A DNA stretch of 64,000 nucleotides, taken from contig NZ_JAFBED010000003.1 in the NCBI RefSeq assembly GCF_016908565.1, positions 434,001-498,000 of the forward strand, in the 5' to 3' direction. The position numbers and the translations under genes were made by a program. The number at the start of each line of letters is the position of its first letter. The first letter of the stretch is position 1. Below the pieces are notes generated by a model. It saw nothing but the letters and a program-made list of their open reading frames with translations. It was not told the DNA's origin and did not search any database. The DNA comes from Sutcliffiella tianshenii (GTDB lineage: Bacteria; Bacillota; Bacilli; Bacillales; Bacillaceae_I). Below, in pieces: positions 16,793 to 26,800 of the stretch.

Positions 16793-17842
16793 TTACTCAT
16801 ATCCCATTTCTTCATCTACTCGGTACATGATAATAAAATTAATCGACCTGTTAAAATAATACGCGTTTTCCCCACGGTAATTTGTGTTTTGAATAACCTG
16901 TGGGATGCTGCATTCAGTAAGCTTGGCACGCACCCTCGAAATCGCCCTTCTGAAGTTTTCTCTGCTCACTTCTCCACTCTCATTAGTCCTGCGAAAGGAA
17001 TTTTGCAAATCCTGTCTCGTTGCTGGAGATGCTTCCGAGCTTTTTACTAACAAATAATGAAGAATATCCGCACGTTCTTTACTTAACGTTTTCTCCTCAC
17101 CATTAAACCCGAGTGAGTTATTTTGATCATTAAAGTAAAGTATCAGAGTGTCACGTGGCTGATATCCCATCAGATCATTACATTCTTCCTTAGAACAAGT
17201 TGTCGTCCCCTCTGGCGTAACCTTGTAAAAAGCATTCTGAAGAAGATACTGTTCATTGTCCTCCAAGCTGTTGTAGAGTGAGGAAAACTCGTACTCTTGA
17301 ATTTCCTCTACGCCATCATAATTTAGTTCTTTCATTTTTTCATGCGTTTTCTTTGCTATGTATAGGGCACTATTAGTCAAATAAATATGGGCATTCATCA
17401 CTTGTCTCTCTGTAAGCTTATATGCCTTTTGCCTATTATGCTGATGGTTATCAATTGCTTTTTGAAAAAATTTAGCAGCACTCAGATAATCCCACTTTTT
17501 ATAAGAGAGAAAACCAAGTCTATAAGCTGCTACAGGATTGTCACAATCGTACTTTAGAGCATCTTCCAAACATTGATATGCTAAATAATCATCCTTGTGG
17601 TTTCCCATCTTTAGATAGGTTCCATAATGAATAAGAAGATGAACTAGCTTATCTTTAATATATGGAGCATAGTGTTCATACTCCTCCTTGTTTTCACGCA
17701 TCAGTTTTCGCACACGTTGGTACATTTCCTTATAAAGCTGAATCTTTTCTGAGCTAGATGCAAACTCTCTGGCTTCTTCTCGTTCGCTTAATTCTTGTTC
17801 GTAGTCTTCTAGTTCTTCTAGTGACAACATTTTTAATATCAC
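16793..17842 (-). CDS. TPR-repeat protein with C-terminal winged helix
   Basis: A protein of about 349 residues. The first two-thirds is helical with tetratricopeptide-like pairs, clearest in AYQCLEDALKYDCDNPVAA and AAKFFQKAIDNH. The C-terminal ~90 residues resemble an OmpR-type winged helix: LSKERADILHYLL, a recognition-helix region SRENFRRAISRVRAKL and IQNTNYRGENAYYF, comparable to the RGxGY wing. It is therefore probably the transcriptional regulator of its operon. The GTG at 17842 has AGGAGG eight bases upstream; the ATG two codons earlier is almost on top of that site. It is the last gene of a five-gene minus-strand set that begins at 19463. Confidence 0.75.
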   Translation of the reverse strand: MILKMLSLEELEDYEQELSEREEAREFASSSEKIQLYKEMYQRVRKLMRENKEEYEHYAPYIKDKLVHLLIHYGTYLKMGNHKDDYLAYQCLEDALKYDCDNPVAAYRLGFLSYKKWDYLSAAKFFQKAIDNHQHNRQKAYKLTERQVMNAHIYLTNSALYIAKKTHEKMKELNYDGVEEIQEYEFSSLYNSLEDNEQYLLQNAFYKVTPEGTTTCSKEECNDLMGYQPRDTLILYFNDQNNSLGFNGEEKTLSKERADILHYLLVKSSEASPATRQDLQNSFRRTNESGEVSRENFRRAISRVRAKLTECSIPQVIQNTNYRGENAYYFNRSINFIIMYRVDEEMGYE

Positions 17843-17913
17843 AGACATCCCCTCCTATCTATAATAAATATATAAAATTGTTTTTCCGAAGCGGTATGCC
17901 TACAGTCACGGTC

Positions 17914-18150
17914 TCAATAGTTCCTAGACGACAAATAATGGTTTATAGTCTTTATATATGTTTTCCAATCCTTGTAGCGTTCTTGTACTTTCTGCTCCAA
18001 TCTGGCATCGATTTGGCTCTCTTCATTATAGATGCCGTCCCTTCGCATGTTTTCATGTCTGTTAACATATTGATCTATCGATATCTCTTTCATTTTTCTT
18101 TCCCTTTTATTTAACAAGTGCTTCTGCTGCAAATATTCCTGAAATTCCAC
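17914..18150 (-). CDS. Small charged protein, unknown
   Basis: A 78-residue, highly charged, probably all-helical protein with no recognised domain. The GTG start at 18150 is supported by AGGTGGGG seven bases upstream, and the start lies 13 bases after the preceding stop, which makes it a credible operon member rather than a chance frame. It precedes the TPR regulator by about 70 bases. Confidence 0.6.
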   Translation of the reverse strand: MEFQEYLQQKHLLNKRERKMKEISIDQYVNRHENMRRDGIYNEESQIDARLEQKVQERYKDWKTYIKTINHYLSSRNY

Positions 18151-18163
18151 GTTCTCACCCCAC

Positions 18164-18451
18164 CTAGTTTTTATTCAACGAATCAATTGCTTTCTTCACA
18201 ATACTTCTCAGTTCATCAGCAGAAAAGTTTTTTACACACACTGAGCCATCTTGATAAAGCACATCATGATACTCAGTGAGGTACTTTCCAAACACATAAC
18301 CATTCCCTGAAGATACAAACTCCCGGGCTACGATTTTCTTCCTTGAGGGTGACTTGTCGTAATAATAGAAGAATCGACCAAAGTGATTTTCTTTTTCCCT
18401 TAATTCTTCAAAGGACTGAAGAATCTTTCTTTTTTCAGCTAATGAAAGCAT
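18164..18451 (-). CDS. Small protein, unknown
   Basis: A 95-residue protein of mixed alpha/beta character, with a Tyr/Phe-rich stretch (RFFYYYDKSPSRKK) and a helical end, DELRSIVKKAIDSLNK. No family recognised. The ATG at 18451 has AGGGGTGG seven bases upstream and is chosen over a GTG six codons earlier within that site. It lies 20 bases after the PD-(D/E)XK-like gene and 13 bases before the next, so the set is probably one transcript. Confidence 0.6.
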   Translation of the reverse strand: MLSLAEKRKILQSFEELREKENHFGRFFYYYDKSPSRKKIVAREFVSSGNGYVFGKYLTEYHDVLYQDGSVCVKNFSADELRSIVKKAIDSLNKN

Positions 18452-18471
18452 ATGTACACCACCCCTCACTT

Positions 18472-19212
18472 TTATAGATACGTCACTACTTTCCCCACAT
18501 ACAAAGGTATCCCCTCAGGAACAAATTCTCCCCCATTCACTGACACCGGTCCCAGTAACTGATTTGGTTCAAGGTTAATTGGTTGCTCGAATAAGTCAGA
18601 CAAAAAAGCATTTAAGTCGGTAGTATTCCTTGTAATGTTTTTGGAGTTTAATTGATCAGAGTGGAATTCATGAACAAGGAAAATGGCTTGTGTGGTGCCT
18701 AACTCTTTTGCTTCAATAAGCGTTCCGGCAATGGCGTGCAGAAGTTGATATCTGAGGTGTTCGCTGGTTTTATTGCCAAGGATGGAGAATGTTAATTGCT
18801 CGATTCTGTTTGGTACATTGGATCGTACGCTCACACTCTTTAGGTACTCCCCTATCATCTTCCCATAGGCCTCGTCCGCCTTTGCTTCTACAGATAGGAG
18901 AATCCTTTCCTTCCCCTTTTCTCCGAGTAGAACGAGATCATGATTTCTCCCTTTTCCGTAATTGTCCAATCTGGTTTCTTTCTCGGGGTATGCTTCAGAA
19001 ATAACCAGGCCCTTCGTAATATCATTTGCATCTAATAGTAACTGCAGCTCTTCTGGAACCTTTGCTTCACCATCCCGAAACCAGCATTTCGCTAATTCCA
19101 ATGCACTTCTTAAGTCTTTCAAATGCCCTTCCTTCTTGGCAGGAGCCGCGTAGTTCAGCCACTCTCTCTCAGAATGGATTTCTTCATTGTTTTTACCATA
19201 AACTTTGATCAT
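18472..19212 (-). CDS. Putative PD-(D/E)XK nuclease-superfamily protein (DUF6946-like)
   Basis: A 246-residue protein. The segment RNHDLVLLGEKGKERILLSVEAKADE has the D-x(n)-ExK signature of the PD-(D/E)XK nuclease fold, with Asp and Glu-Ala-Lys as the likely metal-binding set. Helices follow and the end is beta-rich. The resemblance to DUF6946 is from memory and less certain than the nuclease motif. GGAGGA lies six bases before the ATG at 19212; the ATG at 19218 is too close to it. The 79-residue gene directly upstream (11-base gap to this start) is a likely DNA-binding partner. Confidence 0.65.
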   Translation of the reverse strand: MIKVYGKNNEEIHSEREWLNYAAPAKKEGHLKDLRSALELAKCWFRDGEAKVPEELQLLLDANDITKGLVISEAYPEKETRLDNYGKGRNHDLVLLGEKGKERILLSVEAKADEAYGKMIGEYLKSVSVRSNVPNRIEQLTFSILGNKTSEHLRYQLLHAIAGTLIEAKELGTTQAIFLVHEFHSDQLNSKNITRNTTDLNAFLSDLFEQPINLEPNQLLGPVSVNGGEFVPEGIPLYVGKVVTYL

Positions 19213-19223
19213 CTTCATTCCTC

Positions 19224-19463
19224 CTATACCCCTATCAATCTATATACACCTGGCCTAACTCTTCCTAATTGTCTGTATCTAGTGGGAACAGTAGAGCTAT
19301 TGTTCCCTCCCAATTCCCGTGGGACCATATCAGCCATTATCGTCCCATAATCCTTCCACTTCTCTCCGTATTGCTTTGTAACCCATTCTTTTATATCAGC
19401 AATACTTCTTTCGTTTCCGAGCGCTTTAAATGCTTCTAAGACAGCTTCAGCCTGGGTCTTCAT
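19224..19463 (-). CDS. Small winged-helix-like protein
   Basis: A 79-residue protein with three predicted helices followed by a strand pair ending RPGVYRL, the pattern of a HARE/winged-helix domain (AEAVLEAFKALGNERSIADIKEWV, then a wing with VRPGVYRLIG). It probably binds DNA or marks the operon's effector. ATG with AAGGAGG six bases upstream. It heads the operon shared with the PD-(D/E)XK-like gene, unless the broken frame upstream is counted. Confidence 0.65.
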   Translation of the reverse strand: MKTQAEAVLEAFKALGNERSIADIKEWVTKQYGEKWKDYGTIMADMVPRELGGNNSSTVPTRYRQLGRVRPGVYRLIGV

Positions 19464-19464
19464 G

Positions 19465-19639
19465 TTATCCTCCTTTTAAACTTGTCATCTTTTGGAGCCA
19501 TTCGCTCCTATGTTCCATTAATGCAGGCCTTGGGTGTAAAAAGTAAGGGCTTCGCTTATGTTTAATCCAGTAATGTTTTGTAGTAAGTAATGTTTCAAAG
19601 CTTTCTCAGCAATTTTTCTTTGCTATTGAGTAGCTTCAT
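19465..19639 (-). pseudogene. Broken small gene upstream of the winged-helix operon
   Basis: An ATG at 19639 with an excellent ribosome site (AAGGAGG, five to six bases away) opens a frame that stops after 14 codons. A shifted frame beginning near base 19606 then continues for about 45 codons (HYWIKHKRSPYFLHPRP, WLQKM) and ends in a TAA lying inside the ribosome site of the next gene, the spacing of a real operon gene. A single frameshift near 19600 would join them into about 58 residues. The product is unrecognised. Confidence 0.4.
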
Positions 19640-19797
19640 TGGCAGCCTCCTTGTAAAATGTTAAGAACAACTATCATATTCATTCTTCAACGTAAACTTT
19701 TTTCCTTTAATTCACAAAAATATCAACTATTAATTTTCCATTCTATTACTTTCTTTGAACTTTTAATAACTGAGGTATTGATTTGTTTTAAATTAGA

Positions 19798-19830
19798 ATA
19801 AAACCCTTCACTTTCATTAAAGTGAAGGGC
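19798..19830 (-). terminator. Minus-strand terminator
   Basis: CCCTTCACTT pairs with AAGTGAAGGG around six bases and on the minus strand runs into TTTTATTC. It could end transcription from the DUF4258 gene, 420 bases upstream on that strand. Otherwise the gap 19640-20248 is very A/T-rich and holds only this and the long hairpin at 20054. Confidence 0.7.
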
Positions 19831-20053
19831 CTTATCTCTTCTACAATTATAACAATCATTAGGGTTATAATAGTGAAACTAATCTAATACATTTTTCAAT
19901 TCAAAATTATTAATGTAAACATTATAATGCTTAAAACTTTGTAACAAGGCATACTTAAACAAATCAATTTTTAATTATTAGTTAAATTTCCTATATTAAT
20001 AAACATTTATTCAAAATCTGTATAAATTTTGGTTCAATTTTAATATTCTACAG

Positions 20054-20135
20054 TTACTAATACTTTTTGTCTCAATTCATTATTCATTAAGTGGAGTCTT
20101 GAAGAATAATGAGAGACTAAGTATTAGTAATTTTT
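20054..20135. other. Long imperfect hairpin in an AT-rich gap
   Basis: TTACTAATACTT...GTCTC...TCATTATTC (20054-20085) is complementary, with small bulges, to GAATAATGA-GAGAC-TAAGTATTAGTAA (20104-20130), leaving a loop of about 18 bases, and TTTTT follows on the plus strand. The stem is much longer than needed for termination. No flanking plus-strand gene exists. Confidence 0.6.
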
Positions 20136-20248
20136 ATAAACATACTTCTTCTTTCGTTTTAAACCAGTTTTTAGGTTAGTAGATTAAGGTAACTAAACGT
20201 CAGGTGGATTTATTCTCAACATTTTTATCTTTATATTAAACATTCACA

Positions 20249-20491
20249 TCACTCCTGGCATTCAGATTCAAGATAGACTGTCACTACAATTTTATTGTGC
20301 TTACTTGTTTCATCAACGATATAGATAATACCATTGTTTATAACCTTTGTTTTTCTTATACCGTCTTTACACAAAGTAAAGATGGGTGTTCCTGACTCGA
20401 TCTCATTCTTTGCAAAATTCCTTGCAAAATTGAACCCCATCGGTGTAATTCTTTCATTCATGCGTAAATGAGCATGTTGTGTTATTGTCAT
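20249..20491 (-). CDS. DUF4258-like small protein
   Basis: An 80-residue protein beginning with a histidine/arginine helix, QHAHLRMNERITPMGFN, then strands GTPIFTLCKDGIRKTKVI, NGIIYIVDE and KIVVTVYLE. This is the layout of DUF4258, a family with the RelE/BECR nuclease-like fold in which the N-terminal HxxxR pattern is typical. Such proteins may be toxin-like RNases or inactive relatives; nothing here decides that. No antitoxin is adjacent. GGAGGAAG lies upstream of the ATG with a longish spacer. Confidence 0.65.
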   Translation of the reverse strand: MTITQHAHLRMNERITPMGFNFARNFAKNEIESGTPIFTLCKDGIRKTKVINNGIIYIVDETSKHNKIVVTVYLESECQE

Positions 20492-21116
20492 CTATTAACT
20501 CTTCCTCCTAGTCAACCTCCTCTCCCATTATTTAATAGTTCAAGACTCCTAGTAAAATTATGACAATAAACATTTAATAAAGAAACAATATTCCGTCGAT
20601 AAATACTGACAATTCAGCCTATAATTCGACAAGGCAAATAAAAAGAAAGGAAGGTCGCCCTTCCTCAACACCGGAAAAAGAAAAACTTCCTTCCCCCCTG
20701 CACCCCTCCACCAATGAGTAAGGGAAAGTAGTCAAAAAAGAACGCATCCTCATCGAACCACACCACTATAGCGTCGGTGGATGGGAATTTGATTATTTGT
20801 TTCAAAGTGTTTGAATTTGATTACTTGTACTGGAACGTTTGATTGGAGTATGAGGGAGTATTCTGATTTATTGGTGGTTTATTGTAATTTATAAAAGTGG
20901 GGTTGCCACTTTCCAGTGTGGGAAGCGGCATTTACTATCATTAATAAAATAGGCAATTGAGTACTCCTTTTTCGTTCTGAATACAATAATTTAATCAATC
21001 TATTTAACCCCCACAAAAAATATTACCACCACATTTCACTTCAATGCCCTTCAAAAAATACCATGATAAACACTCCCAGGGACCTGATTCAGTACCATCT
21101 ATTAAGTAAATATCAA
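20492..21116. other. Intergenic region without a recognised gene
   Basis: Two small hairpins are visible, AGGAAGG-TCGC-CCTTCCT at 20648-20665 and an imperfect one near 20917-20945. No reading frame with a ribosome site was found. Confidence 0.4.
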
Positions 21117-23636
21117 TTAAAATACCACCAACTCATGCATCGCTCTTGTACAGGCAACGTACAGTAATTTCTTTTCAGAGTCTTTTTTCTTCGTTTCGTA
21201 ATTTGAGGAGTCGTATACGATGACTGCATCAAACTCCAATCCTTTTGATAGGATTACAGGCATGATTATGAGGCCACCATCATATTTTGCGTTTTCCTCA
21301 AGACATAGGTTAATATTTTTTATGTTCTTTAGTTTTCTTGCTACTTTTTTAACATTGTCCTTGTCTCTTGTAATGATTGCAATGTTATTGAGGCCACGTA
21401 TTTGAAAGCCTCTGACGATTTTCTCTATTTCTAATTCTTTTTGTAAGGGATTTGCACCTGAGAGATACAAGACATCATTTCCGTCTCTTCCAAATGGCTT
21501 GGAGAGAGTGTATTTGTTTTTACTCCACCCTTGGATAATTTCATTACTATAATTTGTTATTTGGTTTGTTGATCTGTAAGTTGAAGAAAGCTCGATATAG
21601 TTTGTGTCCATTTCTATACCAGCCTCCATAGTAGCCGTTAAATCCTTCCAATCACTAATGCTTCTATAGGCAAAAATCGATTGTCCTAAGTCGCCTAATA
21701 TCGTAATTCTTCCTTTGCCGACAATCTTACTTAAAAGAAAAACCTCCAAAGGATTATAGTCTTGACCCTCATCTATTATTAGATAATGAAAAGGTTTTTC
21801 TGTTGCTTCTAAGACTCCTTGATTTAGAAAATCATCAATGATGAAAATACCAGCGAGATCTGATGCTTCTAAATTCTTCTGGGTATATAGCTTATTATTA
21901 TCCTCTACAAATCGCATCATTTCCTTAATATTATTGTCGATATCTATGTATTGGCAAATATTCTCGAATTTCGTGATTAAATTAAAATATAGCTCTACCG
22001 CGTTTAAAGGTTGCCATACTTTTTTGAAAGCAGCGATAGACTCAGAAATAACTTTTTCTACTTGAATTATATCTTTTTGTTGATTCTGTATGTTCGTGTG
22101 GGAATGAAACATTTTACGTTTCAAGTTCTGTAAAAAAGTATCCTTTATAGATTCAATATTTTTGATTATTCGCTCTCTCCTAGTTAAAAGAGGCATGTAG
22201 CGATAGTCCTTATAATAACCATGTATGCGGTCCTTCATATTCACAAAGATTTCCTTATCCAACTCCACCTTGAATTTCAGTTCCATCTCGTCTACCATTT
22301 TGACTACCACCTGATTAGTAGCCTCAAATATAGGAGCGAACCTGGCTCCATCATAGCCAACCACAATATCATGCAGGTATCTTTGTAAAATATGATAGAA
22401 GTTCAATGACCCTTTAATGGTGTTCCTTCGAAGAGCATTCCTCTGTTCTTCCGGGTTCTTTTTAGATATTTCTGTCAGCATATCTGTATTACTCTTATAG
22501 GTGTATTTAGCTGATTTGAGATCATTAATATTTTGATGGCACCAATCCAGAAACGTTGTTTGTTTAATCCCCTCTACTCCTATACCGGGAAGTGCATTGC
22601 TTATATAATTCATAAACATTTTATTTGGTCCAAAAATGGCTATTTTATCAGGAGAAAAACTTTTATTGTTGTACAGAAGATAAGAAATTCTATGTAATGC
22701 TATGGTCGTCTTACCGCTACCTGCAGAGCCCTGTACGATGAGGGGCTTTCTTTCATCCGCACTGATCACCTGATACTGCTCTTCCTGAATGGTTTCTACC
22801 ACATCCCGTAGTTCTGCACTTGCTGCCTCTACCAATCTTTTCTTTAGAATAGAATCCAAAAATTGAACATCATCGCTTGTAAGATCATGAGCAGAGATAA
22901 TTTCCCCTTTATTCAACTCAAATTGGCGAATGAGTTTCATATTTATATGGCCTAAAGTGTCATGTATCACCTTCCCTATTTTCTTGCGATAAAATAGTTC
23001 CGCAACTTTATTATTGTTAGATATAATATGTTTCTGATAATCGTAGCGCCCAATATAATAGCTTTCTGGCTTTTGATTGACATTTCTAAAGTCCAATCTA
23101 CCGAAAAATGGTGCATCATATATCGAGTTCAGTTTTCTTTTTTGTTGTACGGACCGGCTTGAAAACACAGAATTAGTAAATGCATCTGCTCCACCAAAAT
23201 CATTGGACTTTAATTTTTTTGAAATTATCACTACATCCTTTTGAACAGATTCTCGAATTTCATCCAATACAACCTGGTCAAATTCCACACTTGATTTATC
23301 TAGAATTATTTTCTTCTTTTTCGGTAGTTCTTTTGGATCTAAGTATCTTTCAAATAGCTCTATTATCTCTTCCAAATTCTTTGAGATTGCTAGTTTAATA
23401 GGAGTGTTTCCCTTATTATTAGCGATTCTTGGATTGGCACCACATTCAAGTAGATATTTTATAACGTCTAATTTTTTGTATATAACTGCAAATGTTAATC
23501 CTGTAGCCCCATAGTCATTTTGGGCATTAAGATCTCCACCACTTTTGACATATTCTTTTACCGACTTAATATCTCCTATTTTAGCAGCCTTGAGAAACTC
23601 AACCACATCTCTTTCAGGCATAACCAACCTATTCAA
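21117..23636 (-). CDS. Ankyrin-repeat / UvrD-type SF1 helicase fusion
   Basis: An 839-residue protein. Residues of about 8-95 carry two to three ankyrin repeats (GDIKSVKEYVKSGGDLNAQND, GATGLTFAVI, NNKGNTPIKLAI). After a spacer, a superfamily-1A helicase core shows VQGSAGSGKTTIALHR (about 302), LIIDEGQDYNP (about 620), LGDLGQSIFAYRS, STYRSTNQI, VILSKGLEFDAVIVYD and LLYVACTRAMHEL (about 825). The order and the long insert between the first motifs resemble HelD-like and UvrD-like proteins. The TTG at 23636 has AAGGTGA six bases upstream. An ankyrin front end implies protein targeting; such fusions occur in defence islands. It is transcribed alone. Confidence 0.85.
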   Translation of the reverse strand: MNRLVMPERDVVEFLKAAKIGDIKSVKEYVKSGGDLNAQNDYGATGLTFAVIYKKLDVIKYLLECGANPRIANNKGNTPIKLAISKNLEEIIELFERYLDPKELPKKKKIILDKSSVEFDQVVLDEIRESVQKDVVIISKKLKSNDFGGADAFTNSVFSSRSVQQKRKLNSIYDAPFFGRLDFRNVNQKPESYYIGRYDYQKHIISNNNKVAELFYRKKIGKVIHDTLGHINMKLIRQFELNKGEIISAHDLTSDDVQFLDSILKKRLVEAASAELRDVVETIQEEQYQVISADERKPLIVQGSAGSGKTTIALHRISYLLYNNKSFSPDKIAIFGPNKMFMNYISNALPGIGVEGIKQTTFLDWCHQNINDLKSAKYTYKSNTDMLTEISKKNPEEQRNALRRNTIKGSLNFYHILQRYLHDIVVGYDGARFAPIFEATNQVVVKMVDEMELKFKVELDKEIFVNMKDRIHGYYKDYRYMPLLTRRERIIKNIESIKDTFLQNLKRKMFHSHTNIQNQQKDIIQVEKVISESIAAFKKVWQPLNAVELYFNLITKFENICQYIDIDNNIKEMMRFVEDNNKLYTQKNLEASDLAGIFIIDDFLNQGVLEATEKPFHYLIIDEGQDYNPLEVFLLSKIVGKGRITILGDLGQSIFAYRSISDWKDLTATMEAGIEMDTNYIELSSTYRSTNQITNYSNEIIQGWSKNKYTLSKPFGRDGNDVLYLSGANPLQKELEIEKIVRGFQIRGLNNIAIITRDKDNVKKVARKLKNIKNINLCLEENAKYDGGLIIMPVILSKGLEFDAVIVYDSSNYETKKKDSEKKLLYVACTRAMHELVVF

Positions 23637-23787
23637 TTTACTTCACCTTTTCTTTTTTAATATTCAGTAATTTTAATACATACGATTAATATCGGAAGAA
23701 ATCCAAAAATTTGAAGAAGTAGAGGAGTGGCTTGGCTATATCCTAAATTCTATAACGCTTGTCATTTTCGTCTTTCAAAAATAGTAT

Positions 23788-23815
23788 ATAAAAAAGGTTG
23801 GGATTCCCCAACCTT
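23788..23815 (-). terminator. Minus-strand rho-independent terminator
   Basis: On the minus strand AAGGTTGGG pairs with CCCAACCTT around a four-base loop and continues into TTTTTTATAT. It lies about 80 bases beyond the stop of the 1597-residue GHKL-helicase gene. Confidence 0.85.
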
Positions 23816-23893
23816 GAGATTATATTTAATCAATTGTAATTAGTTGTATCCCATCACATTATCATGATAGGTATATCATCTTTTATCCTCAAA

Positions 23894-26800
23894 TTAATCA
23901 TATATCTGTACATCGACAGCGGTGTCTTCACTTCTGACCTCATAGCGTTTTTCAGGCTTTCCGTATACATTGACCAACTGATGGCTTGTCGAAAACGAAT
24001 TGTCCTCTAGATAGCTGTTGTTTCCAAAGATCAATTCTTCAATTGAATGCGATTCCAACTCAATCCAGTCCGGCTGTTGCTTGCATAGGTTTTCGATTCT
24101 CTTTACCATTGTGAGATTTCCCACATTTTCTGTGGCATCATCCGGCATTAATACAAAAAGATAATCCCTAGCCCTGCTGATAGAGACATTTAGGATGTTA
24201 AGTTTATTGAGAAACATTTCCTTTGAAGCTGATATGGTAGGTGGCGGGTTGAATAGTGCGATAATAATGTCGCATTCGTCACCTTGAAATCCATGGATTG
24301 TCCCAACTTGAATATCAATATTCTTTGGGAAAATGAAAGAGGCCATTAACTTATCAATCAAGTCCGACTGAGCACGATAAGGGGCAATCAAACCTATTCG
24401 AAAATACTCATCTCCATTTGCCAATTCAAGGAGAGATGACATGTACTTAACGAATTCGAATGCAAAAAGTGCAGAATACACATGATAATTGCTCTTACTT
24501 TTTAGACGTTTCGGACGATAGATGCTCTCGAATTTGCTAACGGGAAATTTTATGATATTCAATGGTTTTATATCAATGAAATCTTCGATAAGTAATGGAC
24601 GTCTATCATTCACAGTACGATTATGATGTAACACACCGCCATATGTAAACCGGCTAAACACTTCACCAATTTCGGGAATACTCCTATATTGAGTGGTTAG
24701 AAGCTTGACACTGTACTGATGAGGTTTCGTGTTGGGATTGGTAAATGATTTAAGCTCGACCAAAGTGTATATGTTCTCGTTTTTCCATATATCTACAGTG
24801 GTAATCGGTTCAATCTGGAATGGATCACCCGCAATGATAAACTTCTCAGGGGTCTTCTTGTAAAGTGGGAAAACTATGTTTACCAATGGTATCATGGACG
24901 CTTCGTCAATAATGATATAGTCCCACTTCAGCGCACTCAGATGAAGTCTTGTGTCTCCTTCTGGCAGAAAATAATCATATGGGAAACGAGCGATAGTCGT
25001 TACAGTTACATTTTTGGGGAATGCACGAATATCGGTGGTCTTATTTCGGAAAACACCGCTCTGTTCAATAACACTGTCGTTCGTCGCACCAAAACGGACA
25101 AGCCACTCAGTATGACTGCGTTTTGTGTCCAATTCCATAATTCGACGCACAAGTACATCCGCTGCTTTGTTTGTCGGGGTCAGCACAAGTACCTTCAGAT
25201 TGTGATTTTCTTGCATAAGAGGAAGAATGACCTCGCCCGCAAGATGCGTTGTCTTCCCGGTTCCGGGCGGCCCAAAAACAAATTCGATATTATCGCATAG
25301 GTTGTACTTCATATCATAGTCGTCATCAAAACCAAGTTGAATAAACCCTTTACGCAATTCCTCTAGTAGGAAGACGGGATTCTTTGCCTCTATTCTGGCC
25401 TCGGTCACGAGTGATAAATCCACTCCATCGATTTGGGCATTTGTCTTTAATTTCGCCCTTAAAGTGTATGATTTTACGTTAATAACTTCAACTGCGACTT
25501 TAACCATTGGCTGGTCGACAAAATGCAATTCAAGTGGTATATCCGCAAGGTCTTCCATAGACTGAGGAATATAGCGGCTTGGATGTTTCAAAATAAGGGT
25601 TCTTGAAGTGCCTTCCTCACGTTCCACCTTTGAAAATGATATGGAAATCTCTCTGCTATTAGCAGTGTTCTCTCCGCTATTATGCGATTCCAACTCAAGT
25701 AAAGCTTTGAACCACCCGAAAGTGTATTTTTCAGCATTAATCGCTTTTTGAGTCAATTCATCGAGATAAGCGATCTCTGCTATCTCGTTTGCACTTCGTT
25801 GTTTTGCCAGTTCAATTTTCTTACTGAAATTAATAGAGGGCTTAGAGTATTCATCCTCGTCAGTTTCAATCATGGCTTCTTCTTGATAAAGAGCAGTATT
25901 CTCTTTAGTTTGTGGAGCAGAAACAGCCCGCTGACTGATTTCTTTTGCTATACGAGTAACAGCAGGATTTTTTGAAGAAGTATCATTTTCGTCTTCTTCA
26001 TCAGATTCGTCACTATCTTCCTGATGAGTAGAGGTGTGTTTATTTGCACGGTAATGTTCTGCAAACCGCTTCAAATCTTCTTGTGGAATATCAGAAAGGG
26101 CTTCAGCTAATTCAATTTTTTCTCGTTGCTCATCTGTTAGTTGGTGGTAGTCGTAATCAGTATCTTTCATTTCATCTTCAATACCCAAATACCGAAGCAG
26201 CTCCACCGCCTCATCTCTTGAAGTATTGTAGTGCTCCGATAAAGCTCGTTGCGTTAGTTCGCCTGCTGATACAAATTCCCCTTCCTTATTGAGAAGCCAA
26301 GGTTCGGTGCGAAAGCGTATGGCTTCACTAGAATCATATTCACTATACTGCTGACTATAATAAAAATACTCATATTTTCCTTTAATTACACTCCGTAGGC
26401 TGTTACTAGAGTAGCCGTATTCAACATAATTCAACAGCTGATCCCATACCATGACTGATAAGTCAGCATCTTGTTTTTGAATTAAAAATTCAATTATCTC
26501 TTTACTTCCTTCAATATACTTTTCAGTCCATTTCCTACCACGACTTGAATACTTCCAATCACTATTGATTTGGTAAGCTTCTTCAATACTCAACTCACGT
26601 GATAAGACCCTTGGTTCATCTTTTACACCAAGATCAGTAAAAAATCTAACCAACTCGTCTTTATTGCTCTCACCAACAGATTGAAGGTATTCTTCAAATT
26701 CTATGAATTTAGTGTCCGGTTTTGCCTGAAACCATTTTTGCAGCGCTTCTGTTGGAAAATAAAGAAGGCTTGCCTTACCGCGATAAATATTGGTATCAAT

